The notes: generated by a model from the sequence alone, not told the origin. DNA of 18,334 nt from an uncultured Olegusella sp. (GCF_947253395.1 NZ_CAMXYY010000026.1:1-18334), one strand, 5' to 3'. Positions 1 through 7,086 are shown, counted from the stretch's first letter. Translations and numbers: made by a program.

Positions 1-55
1 GCTCTAATGATGCGTTGAGTGCTCATGCTTCCCCCTCATTAAATGGGGGATTCCT
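1..55. repeat. 55-bp direct repeat, copy A (window edge)
   Basis: These 55 bases are identical to 6162-6216 in the same orientation. The copies diverge at the next base (T here, C there). The repeat contains a CCCCC/GGGGG hairpin around a 9-nt loop. Because copy A starts at the window edge, the repeat may extend further left. One reading frame at its right end continues into MGDSFLISSS, which resembles the lysine-glycine-x-serine-phenylalanine stretch before the C-terminus of IS30-type transposases. The repeat may therefore be degraded transposase DNA rather than a true element end. Copy identity is directly seen; the origin is inferred. Confidence 0.85.
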
Positions 56-176
56 TTTTGATTAGCTCATCTAGAAAAAACACCGCAGTCCCTTTCCACG
101 GAAGTCGCTCGGCTACCGCACCCCAGATGAACTCTTCGAGGACAAACTTGACAGAAATTACTCCTGTGTTGCCTGA
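43..176 (+). pseudogene. IS30-family transposase, C-terminal remnant
   Basis: From base 93 to the stop at 174-176 one frame reads FPRKSLGYRTPDELFEDKLD followed by RNYSCVA. This matches the conserved end of IS30-family transposases (PRKxLGYxTPxExF, then a final hydrophobic/basic stretch). The preceding part (LISSSRKN, about 58-81) lies in another frame, so the gene is frameshifted as well as truncated. Nothing upstream is available. It is a decayed mobile-element fragment with no expected function. The longer open frame from 43 to 309 is out of frame with the recognisable protein and is not a gene. Confidence 0.65.
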
Positions 177-226
177 TGAACGATTCAACTGTCCATGTTC
201 AACTTGTTATTGCAATTTACGATTTG

Positions 227-255
227 GCAGAGAGCATTTGCACCCTCTGCTTTTT
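227..255 (+). terminator. Possible plus-strand intrinsic terminator
   Basis: GCAGAG (227-232) and CTCTGC (245-250) form a 6-bp stem with a 12-nt loop, followed directly by five T (251-255). It could end transcription coming from the IS30 remnant side and would converge on the terminator of the kinase operon. The short stem makes this tentative. Confidence 0.35.
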
Positions 256-287
256 CAATCCCTTGACATACAAGGCTTTCAAGGCAC

Positions 288-332
288 AAAAAAACGATAC
301 GGCAACTGATAAATTGTATCAATTACCGTATC
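288..332 (-). terminator. Intrinsic terminator after the galactitol-type PTS/kinase operon
   Basis: Read on the minus strand, GATACGG pairs with CCGTATC. An inner TGATA/TATCA palindrome fills the loop (plus-strand stem limits 296-332). The stem is followed by GTTTTTTT (T run at 288-294). A GC-capped stem plus a seven-T tract is the classic rho-independent form. It lies about 115 bases past the kinase stop and is the likely end of the whole minus-strand operon. Confidence 0.8.
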
Positions 333-335
333 TGC

Positions 336-421
336 TTTGGTAAAACAGAGAGGCTGCTTGACACATATCGCACTTATATAAAGTGAGACGTATCCGATAA
401 ATGCCTCTCTGTTTTACCAAA
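336..421. repeat. 19-bp perfect inverted repeat with nested hairpin
   Basis: The left arm (336-354, TTTGGTAAAACAGAGAGGC) is perfectly complementary to the right arm (403-421). The 48-nt loop holds a second small hairpin, CACTT-atata-AAGTG. It sits between the kinase stop and the T-tract terminator at 288-332. In the minus-strand mRNA it would form a long stable stem in the 3' untranslated region. A T-rich stretch (GTTTTACC) lies within the arm rather than after it, so it is not a textbook terminator. It may protect the transcript's 3' end or be an element-end relic. Confidence 0.75.
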
Positions 422-447
422 TATGGTCGTAGATAACATTCTGCAGC

Positions 448-1926
448 TTAGGCATTCTCCCAGCATGCAATTGCATCAGAAAGAGGCATGTAGCGTGTAG
501 TAAAAATATCTTCAAGTAACGCCACATGCTCTATATCGGGGGTGTACTCTTGTTCAATGCACGTAAGCTCAGAGGTGCCCCCATAACTCTTTGCTGCAAT
601 CATAATTGCTCCTCTTGCAACCGCCTCCTGAATATCGCATGCAATTACCGGGATGCCCAATATGTCAGCCTTGAGCTGCATCCATAGAGGATTCTTTATT
701 GCAGGGCCAATGACTTTCATACGGCTCATGTCTGCTATACCCATGCTTTGATATAGATTTCTTAGTTCGAGTGCCACACCTAGATGAACTGCAAAAAGTA
801 GTTCATCTTGCGAGCTGTTTTCCCCTATACCCGCAAAAACCCCTCGCGAATTGGGGTTACGCCTAGGGGGGCCACTACCACGCAAGTGAGGTATAAAGAG
901 CACGCTAGTGTCATCGAATTCTTTAGCAAGATAACGCTTGTGTAGGTCGAACTGTTCAATTGAGAAAAACCTGTCTGCTGCAACCCCTAGAGCGTTTAGA
1001 GCCCATTCAAACGAGAATCCCGCTGTTGGAAGAGACGAGTATCGCGAATAGGAGCCCTCATTTACGTAAAGACCATTTGTTACTTGGCGAGCATATAGCT
1101 CATCATCTAAGTTGGGCATTCCGCCTACCATGAGGATGCCCTCTGAGGTGCCCGTCGAGTTAAGTGACTCTGACTGTGTATCAAAGCCACAAGCTACAGA
1201 TCCAGACATGTGATCATGTCCAGTTACATGCACTTGGCAATCTAGGGGCAATCCTGTTTCTTGGGCGATTTTGTCCCTAATAGCACCTCTAGAGACGCCA
1301 CTTGGAATTACCTTGGGAAACAACTTTTTAGGGAGTTTGAAGTGCCTAAGAACTTCTTTGGAAACAGAGCCTGTACGAAGATCTAAGACCGATGTGCGTG
1401 ATGCGAGGGTTGCATCTTGCCCAAAACTTCCACACAGCACCCAAGCAATGAAGTCTGCCATCGGCAACCATGTTGCCCCATGCAGATCAACCCCATGATC
1501 TCGAAGCCACAGTATTTTGAAAAGAGCTGAGTTAGAGTGTGCTGGAATTCCTGTGATACCAAACAGCCAACGGTCAAGGCCTGCATGGTAAATATGACGT
1601 ACGTATTCTTCGCCACGTGTATCAAACCAGCATATCGATTTTTTGCTATACGATCCATCGTGATTTACGAGTACACCAGACTCTCCAACACTTGCAATGG
1701 AGATGAATTTAATCTCACTACTTTCCTGAGCAAGCTTTTGCGCACACCCATGCAGTGCGTGAGTGATACCATTTACGAGAGCTTCGACATCGTAGTCGGT
1801 AAAGGTGCCCTCGAAAATCTTTGGGCATTGGAAGCGGTCTATCGAGACTGTTTCACATTCTGGTAAAGAACAAAGCACCAGCTTGTAGTTTGTCGTTCCA
1901 ACATCTATGCCTACCGCATACGGCAT
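448..1926 (-). CDS. FGGY-family carbohydrate kinase
   Basis: A 492-residue protein of normal FGGY length. It opens with the phosphate-binding strand GIDVGTTNYKLV (residues 6-17). It has the FDTR segment (101-104), a GHDHMSGS loop whose Asp238 fits the catalytic base, a LNSTGTSE second phosphate loop (255-262), and a KNPLWMQLKADILGIPV adenosine motif near the C-terminus. The usual GGG before that motif reads IGPA, a departure from xylulokinase and glycerol kinase. An AGGAGGAAAGG ribosome site fits the ATG at 1926. It is last in a minus-strand set after EIIC but lies behind a strong hairpin/T-tract. Family assignment is firm. The substrate is unknown: pentulose, hexulose or a polyol-derived sugar (phosphate) are all possible. 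Confidence 0.88.
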   Translation of the reverse strand: MPYAVGIDVGTTNYKLVLCSLPECETVSIDRFQCPKIFEGTFTDYDVEALVNGITHALHGCAQKLAQESSEIKFISIASVGESGVLVNHDGSYSKKSICWFDTRGEEYVRHIYHAGLDRWLFGITGIPAHSNSALFKILWLRDHGVDLHGATWLPMADFIAWVLCGSFGQDATLASRTSVLDLRTGSVSKEVLRHFKLPKKLFPKVIPSGVSRGAIRDKIAQETGLPLDCQVHVTGHDHMSGSVACGFDTQSESLNSTGTSEGILMVGGMPNLDDELYARQVTNGLYVNEGSYSRYSSLPTAGFSFEWALNALGVAADRFFSIEQFDLHKRYLAKEFDDTSVLFIPHLRGSGPPRRNPNSRGVFAGIGENSSQDELLFAVHLGVALELRNLYQSMGIADMSRMKVIGPAIKNPLWMQLKADILGIPVIACDIQEAVARGAIMIAAKSYGGTSELTCIEQEYTPDIEHVALLEDIFTTRYMPLSDAIACWENA

Positions 1927-1945
1927 GACCTTTCCTCCTGCATTT

Positions 1946-1995
1946 ATAAAAAGTGCCGGCAGAAGCTGACAACATCATCAGGTCTGCCGGCACTT
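1946..1995 (-). terminator. Strong intrinsic terminator inside the operon, between EIIC and kinase
   Basis: A perfect 13-bp inverted repeat (AAGTGCCGGCAGA at 1951-1963, its complement at 1983-1995) with a 19-nt loop is followed on the minus strand by TTTTT then ATAAATG. It begins 13 bases after the EIIC stop and ends only about 20 bases before the kinase ATG. That is too close for a separate kinase promoter outside the hairpin. It therefore probably lowers kinase expression relative to the PTS genes, or is conditionally bypassed. Confidence 0.85.
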
Positions 1996-2008
1996 AATCC
2001 CCTTAAAA

Positions 2009-3379
2009 CTACTCAGAGTCAGCCTCAAGATAAGCCTGCTTGTGGGTTACCTTCCAGGTGAAGGCAACAAGTGCGGCAACAACAATTGCAGCGATAATTG
2101 CAATCATATTGCCAGAGAAAACTTGATACATGAGGTAGCGGAACGGATTACCGCCATCAAGGAAGGCGGTGACGAGGCTACCGCTTGCGGAGATGTCATA
2201 ACCGACGTTGGTTGCAAGTTGAGTGATAAGAGGAGCAGCTGCAGAACAAATCAATAGGTCACCAATCAGGCAGGGAATGGCGATGATCACGGAGCGAACA
2301 ATGTTCTGATTGCAGGCTACAACGATCATTGAGCAGAATACCGCCATATTAGAGAGGTCTGCAACGGGAAGGGTCTGGTTGCCAGGAATAATGAATGCGA
2401 GAAGAATAGCGATAGGTGTAAGGAGCAGGCCAGTAGAGATGATTGCGGGGTTACCAATGGCAACGGCGATGTCGAGACCGATATAGAAGTCAGTACGATC
2501 GGGAAAACGCTTGCTCATGAATTCCTTGACGCCATCGGAGATGGGAATAAGACCATCCATAAGAATTCGAACCATGCGAGGAAGGATGTACATAACCGCA
2601 CCAAGATTAATTGCAAGACTCAGAAGCTCCTTCGCATCATAACCAGCAAGGAGGCCGAGAAGGATACCGAGCATGAAGCCAATCATCATGGGCTCACCAA
2701 AGATACCCAAGCGCTTTTGGATGGTCTCAGGATCTGCATGAAGTTTGTTGATGCCAGGAATCTTATCAAGAATCCAATTCCCAAGCAGTCCAATGGGGAA
2801 GAAAACTGCGCTAGAGAGCGTGGGTAGGGAAATACCAGGAAGATTGCAGTACTTTTGAGAAAGTGGGGCGCACCAATCGCCAATCTTGAGGATAACAATC
2901 GTAGCAATTGCAGAGCCAAGAAGACCAAGGAGGAAGTTACCTGTCGCAACGTAGACCAGACAACCAGCAAACGCAAAGTGCCAGTAGTTCCAAATATCAA
3001 CGTCGATAGTCTTTGTCCACTTAAATGCGAGCATCACAAGATTGATGACGAGTGCGAGAATAATTGCAAATGGTGCAATGGGAGAGCCCCAAGTAATAGC
3101 GGAGAGGGGAGCCCAGCCAAGATCAACGGCGGGCAAGTGAAGACCAGTGCGAGCAACGATTGCCTGTGCTGCTGGGCCAATTTGAGAGCCCATCAGGTTA
3201 AAAATGGTAAATACACCGACAAAGCCAATGCCTACCATCAGAGCGGACCTGAATGCCCTTGCAGGTTTGATACGAAATACCAGAGCCAAAATGAAAATCA
3301 CGATTGGCAACATTACGGTTGCGCCAAAGCCAAGCACATACTGCACCGCATTATATAGTGTTGTCGTTAAACCATCCAT
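2009..3379 (-). CDS. gatC: PTS galactitol-type EIIC permease
   Basis: A 456-residue integral membrane protein made of repeated hydrophobic segments. Its N-terminus (MDGLTTTLYNAVQYVLGFGA) and overall pattern match the GatC family of PTS EIIC proteins, which form the transmembrane channel and bind the hexitol or pentitol. EIIB and EIIA are separate genes upstream in the same direction, the usual Gat arrangement. An AAAGGG ribosome site precedes the ATG. The Gat family also serves arabitol and other polyols, so 'galactitol' names the family, not a proven substrate. Symbol given by family resemblance. Confidence 0.88.
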   Translation of the reverse strand: MDGLTTTLYNAVQYVLGFGATVMLPIVIFILALVFRIKPARAFRSALMVGIGFVGVFTIFNLMGSQIGPAAQAIVARTGLHLPAVDLGWAPLSAITWGSPIAPFAIILALVINLVMLAFKWTKTIDVDIWNYWHFAFAGCLVYVATGNFLLGLLGSAIATIVILKIGDWCAPLSQKYCNLPGISLPTLSSAVFFPIGLLGNWILDKIPGINKLHADPETIQKRLGIFGEPMMIGFMLGILLGLLAGYDAKELLSLAINLGAVMYILPRMVRILMDGLIPISDGVKEFMSKRFPDRTDFYIGLDIAVAIGNPAIISTGLLLTPIAILLAFIIPGNQTLPVADLSNMAVFCSMIVVACNQNIVRSVIIAIPCLIGDLLICSAAAPLITQLATNVGYDISASGSLVTAFLDGGNPFRYLMYQVFSGNMIAIIAAIVVAALVAFTWKVTHKQAYLEADSE

Positions 3380-3424
3380 CTGTTACCCTTTCCCATGTGA
3401 TTCGTCAGATTTGTTGATGGATAA

Positions 3425-3452
3425 GGTGGGTCGCCCTGCCTGGTGGCCCACC
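3425..3452. other. Intercistronic hairpin between EIIB and EIIC
   Basis: GGTGGG (3425-3430) pairs with CCCACC (3447-3452), with extra GCC/GGC pairing inside. No T tract follows on the minus strand. It lies in the 81-base gap upstream of EIIC and could be an mRNA stability or processing element that sets EIIB/EIIC ratios. Confidence 0.45.
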
Positions 3453-3460
3453 GCTAAACC

Positions 3461-3745
3461 CTAGGAGCGCAGCGCTTCTGCGATTTTTTCTAGTGTCTCC
3501 TGCATACCAAACCCAGTCAGGAGGGGCAATGCGCTAATTACAGGAGTGTCAAGCTCGTAAGGAACGTTGGTCGTTGCAATAATTAAATCGAAGTCGTCTG
3601 CAATCTGTGGGACGCTTGCAACGTTGCGTTGGTCAAAGTCAAAGTCAATGCCTTGCTCTTTGCAGTATTCGATGACCTTCTCCTCTGCGACGGTGGACGT
3701 CGCAATGCCAGTAGCACAAACAAATAGAACTTTTTTCTTGGACAT
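3461..3745 (-). CDS. gatB: PTS galactitol-type EIIB
   Basis: A 94-residue cytoplasmic phosphocarrier that takes phosphate from EIIA and passes it to the incoming sugar at EIIC. The N-terminal KKVLFVCATGIATSTVAEEK carries the P-loop-like active site, with Cys10 as the expected phosphocysteine, as in GatB. An in-frame ATG six codons earlier (3763) exists, but GAAGGGGA sits at the right distance before the 3745 ATG, so that start is preferred. It lies between EIIA (upstream) and EIIC (downstream) on the same strand. Confidence 0.88.
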   Translation of the reverse strand: MSKKKVLFVCATGIATSTVAEEKVIEYCKEQGIDFDFDQRNVASVPQIADDFDLIIATTNVPYELDTPVISALPLLTGFGMQETLEKIAEALRS

Positions 3746-3798
3746 GTTTTCCCCTTCTTTCACCTTGACATATCAGTTCACCAGTATGAATACGCTGG

Positions 3799-4260
3799 TT
3801 AAAGGCCAAACAGTCTTGAGATTGCGACATAAAGCTCTTCGTCACTATCCGCATTGATAATTGAAGACAGGGCGACCTGATTCTGTGCGATGCCTATGAC
3901 CTTCTGTAGCAGTTCGATGTGCTGATGTCCCTCCGTTAATGCAAGCATAAAGGCTGCCGAAACGCCTACCGTCTCCTCGGGACTCCCCATGACCCTAAAC
4001 TTAATTGGATTTTTTAAAGTCGCTATAGCGAGCGCTGCACTATTTACGTGCTCGGGATCAGTGTGGGGAATAGCCATACCGACTTCTTCCAGAGGCAGGC
4101 CCGTTGGGAATTTCTCTTCTCGCTTTGCTACATGAAGTGCAAAGTCATCGTGTACGTAGCCAGCACTGATAAGAGGGGCTGCCATGATGTCAAACAGCTC
4201 TCGCTGAGTCTCGCAAGAAATCTTACATTGCACCGCTGCTCGGTCAATCTTGGCATTCAT
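3799..4260 (-). CDS. gatA: PTS EIIA (fructose/galactitol-type)
   Basis: A 153-residue EIIA domain of the PTS_EIIA_2 (fructose/mannitol/galactitol) type. MAIPHTDPEH holds the expected phosphorylated histidine (His66), which accepts phosphate from HPr and hands it to the EIIB encoded next. The ATG at 4260 is chosen because GAGGAG lies ten bases before it. A TTG three codons earlier is almost on top of that ribosome site. The gene starts 17 bases after the aldolase stop, so the two are surely co-transcribed. Confidence 0.88.
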   Translation of the reverse strand: MNAKIDRAAVQCKISCETQRELFDIMAAPLISAGYVHDDFALHVAKREEKFPTGLPLEEVGMAIPHTDPEHVNSAALAIATLKNPIKFRVMGSPEETVGVSAAFMLALTEGHQHIELLQKVIGIAQNQVALSSIINADSDEELYVAISRLFGL

Positions 4261-4277
4261 CTCTATCAAACTCCTCT

Positions 4278-5117
4278 TTATGCTGCCATGTTCATTGCGA
4301 TGGTTTTTGTGTAAGCGACCTCGGTAACTGCATGACGCGCATCTAGGAGTACAGATGCAAGATTTGCCTCAGCGTTGTTCTTTTCGTAACGCTTTGCAAC
4401 TGCACGGATATAGGCCTGGCGCAGGTCGGATGCGATGTTGATCTTTACCATGTTGTACTGACGCATTGCGCGGAGTGTCTCGTCAGGAATACCAGATCCT
4501 CCGTGGAGGACAAGAGGGACGGGGCACTTCTCGGAAATTTTCTTTAGACACTCCAGGTCAATCTTGGGCTTTTCTTCAAGTCCATGAACATTTCCAATGG
4601 AGACTGCGAGCAAATCACAGCCAGTACGCTCGACGAACTCCTCAACTTGGTCTGGATTGGTATGACTGTCTGCTTCGGAGACATGGTCGTCTTCCTTGCC
4701 CTTAATGGCACCAAGTTCTGCCTCTACAGGCACGCCATAGCAGTGGGCAAAATCAACGGCTTGGCGTGAAAAAAGGATGTTCTCCTCAAATGGAAGGGCG
4801 GCGCCATCAATCATCACGGAAGTAAAACCAGCAAGTACCGCCTGTCTGACATCATCAAGGGTCTTCCCATGATCGAGGTGGAGGGCAATAGGAGTGATGT
4901 ACTTCTCTGCTGCCATTGCCGTCGTCTTAGCAATAAAGTTATAGCCTGTAACTTTGACATTGGTAGGAGCAATCTGCACAATGCCAGGCATGCCAGCGCG
5001 CTCGAAGGCGTCCATGATGGCAAGCGTCATCTGGACATCTGTAGTATTAAACGCTGGCAGCATAAGTTTATTTTTCTTTGCAATCTGTACGATTTCATTC
5101 ATCTTAATAAGCGGCAT
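4278..5117 (-). CDS. Class II ketose-bisphosphate aldolase (GatY/KbaY-like)
   Basis: A 279-residue zinc aldolase close to the usual length of GatY/KbaY and class II fructose-bisphosphate aldolases. HLDHGKT gives the catalytic Asp82 and zinc ligand His83. VEAELG follows at 131-136, GNVHG gives His178 and LHGGSGIPDE gives His205. The expected reaction is cleavage of a ketose 1,6-bisphosphate (tagatose or fructose type) into dihydroxyacetone phosphate and an aldehyde phosphate. An AAAGGAG site precedes the ATG. It is the first metabolic gene after the regulator. Aldolase class is firm; substrate stereochemistry cannot be read from sequence. No GatZ/KbaZ partner is visible in the window. Confidence 0.88.
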   Translation of the reverse strand: MPLIKMNEIVQIAKKNKLMLPAFNTTDVQMTLAIMDAFERAGMPGIVQIAPTNVKVTGYNFIAKTTAMAAEKYITPIALHLDHGKTLDDVRQAVLAGFTSVMIDGAALPFEENILFSRQAVDFAHCYGVPVEAELGAIKGKEDDHVSEADSHTNPDQVEEFVERTGCDLLAVSIGNVHGLEEKPKIDLECLKKISEKCPVPLVLHGGSGIPDETLRAMRQYNMVKINIASDLRQAYIRAVAKRYEKNNAEANLASVLLDARHAVTEVAYTKTIAMNMAA

Positions 5118-5134
5118 GAGACCATCTCCTTTGG

Positions 5135-5872
5135 CTATTGAGCCCTTAGTAGAACCGTACCAACGACATACCTATTTGCACGAAGCCAAACATTGCCCCA
5201 TTCAGCGGGGATATTGTTTGCGTAGAAAATATGCTGTTCCAAATGAAGCACGGGAGCAGATTCATCAATTTCGAGAATGTGGCCGCGCTGCTCGCCAGCA
5301 ACTTTTGCAGCGTATCTTGCACGAGAAAAACCAATCTTCCTGCCAGAAAGCTTCTCTATACTCTGGAACAAAGTCTCTTTTTCGAGGTCGACCTTATCTA
5401 GTCCAGGACAAAGCTGAAGATTGATCCTGTTTTCGATATACATGATCGGCTCACCGTCAACAAAGCGCACTCTTTTGAGAAGAAGAACAGGATCACCTAC
5501 AGCTATAAAAAGTTTCTCGCTCAGAAAAAAATCAGCGGGGATAATCTCGCAACCGATAACTTTGGTCGCGAAGTCAATGTTCTGGGCTTTCAGAGACTCG
5601 GCAAAAGAAAGGAGAGTGTTGCCAGAGGGATGAGTGATGGTGTTTCGGTTGACAACAAACGTACCCTTTCCACGATATTGTATAAGCAGCCCCTCATCGA
5701 CTAGGGTTCGTATCCCACGCTTCACAGATCCTCTGCTCATCCCCAACTCTTCGCAAAGCTTGTACTCAGTGGGAATCCTGCCTCCGACCTCCCATTCGCG
5801 GTTATATATCTTATCGCGAATGTAGTTAGCAGCCTGCGTATGGAGAGGAATGGAACTCACGGCCTGGAACAT
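5135..5872 (-). CDS. GntR/HutC-family transcriptional regulator of the galactitol-type cluster
   Basis: A 245-residue regulator. Residues about 10-74 form a GntR winged helix-turn-helix (IPTEYKLCEELGMSRGSVKR, then GKGTFVV). The rest is a UTRA ligand-binding domain (EPIMYIENRIN in the middle). An upstream in-frame ATG at 6049 would add 59 residues unlike the family. The 5872 ATG has AAGGAGGTGC directly before it and is chosen. It stops 17 bases before the aldolase start, so it heads the operon and probably represses it until a phosphorylated sugar binds. It is a clear paralogue of the regulator at 12160-12942. Confidence 0.88.
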   Translation of the reverse strand: MFQAVSSIPLHTQAANYIRDKIYNREWEVGGRIPTEYKLCEELGMSRGSVKRGIRTLVDEGLLIQYRGKGTFVVNRNTITHPSGNTLLSFAESLKAQNIDFATKVIGCEIIPADFFLSEKLFIAVGDPVLLLKRVRFVDGEPIMYIENRINLQLCPGLDKVDLEKETLFQSIEKLSGRKIGFSRARYAAKVAGEQRGHILEIDESAPVLHLEQHIFYANNIPAEWGNVWLRANRYVVGTVLLRAQ

Positions 5873-6023
5873 CTCGCACCTCCTTGAATGGAGTTTTACA
5901 CTCAAATGTATAAAGCGGACAAGTTGTTTTTCACTGTACAAATAGATAGAGATAGATAACAGTGTTGTCGCAGGTAGTCTAGCTATTTCATATTTTCCGT
6001 CTGCTGAGTACCTAGTGAACATA

Positions 6024-6064
6024 TATAGACAAAGGGTATCTTTGTCCATTATTTATAGACAAAG
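6024..6064. promoter_or_regulatory. Probable GntR operator pair upstream of the galactitol-type operon
   Basis: TATAGACAAAG occurs twice, at 6024-6034 and 6054-6064, exactly 30 bases apart (about three helical turns). The first copy also starts a palindrome, GACAAAG-5 nt-CTTTGTC (6028-6046). It lies about 155-190 bases upstream of the regulator start in the operon's leader. TATAGACAA also occurs at 8762-8770 before srlA. This is sequence-pattern evidence; no promoter boxes could be fixed with confidence. Confidence 0.55.
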
Positions 6065-6161
6065 CATGCAAAGAACTGGATATTTTCTTTTGTTCTCATA
6101 TCTTGTAATACGTTTTATGCTGCTACGAACGGTCTTATTTCATACGTGAACGGTATGATAC

Positions 6162-6216
6162 GCTCTAATGATGCGTTGAGTGCTCATGCTTCCCCCTCAT
6201 TAAATGGGGGATTCCT
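6162..6216. repeat. 55-bp direct repeat, copy B
   Basis: Identical to 1-55, same orientation. It lies at the start of the insertion-sequence debris, about 100 bases beyond the operator of the galactitol-type operon. The two copies bracket a segment of about 6.1 kb that contains that whole operon. The sequence after copy B differs from that after copy A. The 96 bases before it (6066-6161) show nothing I can assign. Confidence 0.9.
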
Positions 6217-6251
6217 CTTTCATCATCCCTCCAGAAAAGTTCCGATTCACT

Positions 6252-6363
6252 GTTCGCTGATGAAATAGCGAACCTTTCATATGTCTCGCACTCTGTCAAA
6301 TGGCAAAATGCTCCTAGGTTACTAAGTGGTAACGTGAATTGGCTTTGTCACTGTCGGTGCCAA
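6252..6363 (+). ncRNA. Hairpin-rich leader of IS110 remnant (possible bridge-RNA relic)
   Basis: Three stem-loops lie just before the broken IS110 transposase: GTTCGCT/AGCGAAC (6252-6273, 8-nt loop), GTTAC/GTAAC (6318-6333), and TTGGC/GCCAA (6339-6363, 15-nt loop). In the IS110 family, non-coding end sequence next to the transposase encodes a structured bridge (seeker) RNA with loops that pair to target and donor DNA. Position and structure agree, but the stems are short and the element is dead, so this is a hypothesis. Confidence 0.35.
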
Positions 6364-6391
6364 GCAAATCACATTGTAGGAGATCCCAGTT

Positions 6392-6855
6392 ATGAGTAAG
6401 TCTCTCACGAAGAGTGATAAACTCGTTCCCATGACCAGCGTTGGTCTCGACGTACACGTATGCGTACCATCGTTGCACGAGCGCTCGACTACATGACTGG
6501 CGAGTTCATATTCGTTCGACTCCGATCTGGACTAGGTCGCAGAGTGGGTCAGAGGGTGGCTGTCGCAGTCGACCCAGTGCGTCTATGAGAGCAACCCCAC
6601 CGGCTTCGACCCGTAGTGCAGGTTCGATGCCGCCGGTGTCAGGTGTGTGGTCGGCGTCGTCTCCAAGAACTGAGGTCCTCCGGCGACCGCGTGAAGATTG
6701 ATAAGCGTGACACGGTGTTCCTCGTGAGTCTTATGGTCATGCACGGTGTGATGTGGTCCTACGTACCGACCGTCGGGAAGGAGACTACTCGCAACCTTGT
6801 GCACATGTGCGAAGATGTCAGGTATAACCTCATGCATACCATCAACCCTCGATGA
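6392..6855 (+). pseudogene. IS110-family transposase, broken N-terminal half
   Basis: An AGGAGAT ribosome site precedes the ATG. The first frame reads MSKSLTKSDKLVPMTS then VGLDVH, the typical IS110 opening with its first catalytic Asp, and stops at a TGA. Homology continues in other frames: MTGEFIFVRLRS, then VAEWVRGWL with YESNPTGFD, then KIDKRDTVFLVSLMV to LMHTINPR at 6855. At least two frameshifts and several stops are present, and the C-terminal serine-containing half is missing. It once encoded a DEDD/Ser recombinase-like transposase and cannot be functional now. Open frames on the opposite strand here are shadows. Confidence 0.8.
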
Positions 6856-6889
6856 ATCCGTTGAGGTAGCCAGCGGGTGCGTGTTGCCT

Positions 6890-7055
6890 TTGATGCGGAG
6901 GTTACCATGTGGATGAGGCATGCGACGGCTACTACCTCGTCGTTACCGGTAGGACCGACATGCTGGACATGGAGGTGATTGACATGATAATCAAAACACT
7001 TCGTCGCCGCAGTTACGGGTACTTCTTTCTCAAGATCTATGATAGTAGCAGGTAG
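6890..7055 (+). pseudogene. IS1634/IS4-like transposase fragment
   Basis: From 6909 one frame reads VDEACDGYYLVVTGRTDMLD then MEVIDMII. This resembles the conserved DGYYxIVTSExxxxDxEIIxxY block of IS1634-type DDE transposases. FDAEVT just upstream in another frame may be the preceding conserved piece. Only about 50 residues remain before the stop at 7053-7055. It directly abuts the IS110 remnant, so two unrelated elements were joined by deletion or insertion. No function is expected. Confidence 0.6.
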
Positions 7056-7086
7056 CATTCATCAGGGAGGAAGTTACTTACCGTAT

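Noticed and set aside
43..309. Open frame of 88 codons at the left edge
   Set aside because: It runs through the repeat, the IS30 remnant (whose recognisable protein is in another frame) and a terminator; it has no protein features of its own.
359..378. TTGACA with a nearby TATAAA inside the loop of the 336-421 inverted repeat, read as a promoter
   Set aside because: The spacing is well short of 17 bases and no gene follows on the plus strand.
2855..3358. 167-codon plus-strand frame opposite the EIIC gene
   Set aside because: It is the antisense shadow of a well-supported membrane protein, with low-complexity, Lys/Asn/Cys-rich translation and no ribosome site.
5873..6049. N-terminal extension of the first GntR regulator
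   Set aside because: The added residues are unlike the family and would cover the operator region; the 5872 ATG has a strong ribosome site.
6583..7058. Minus-strand frames in the insertion-sequence debris
   Set aside because: They are antisense to recognisable transposase fragments and their translations are His/Thr-rich with no family resemblance.
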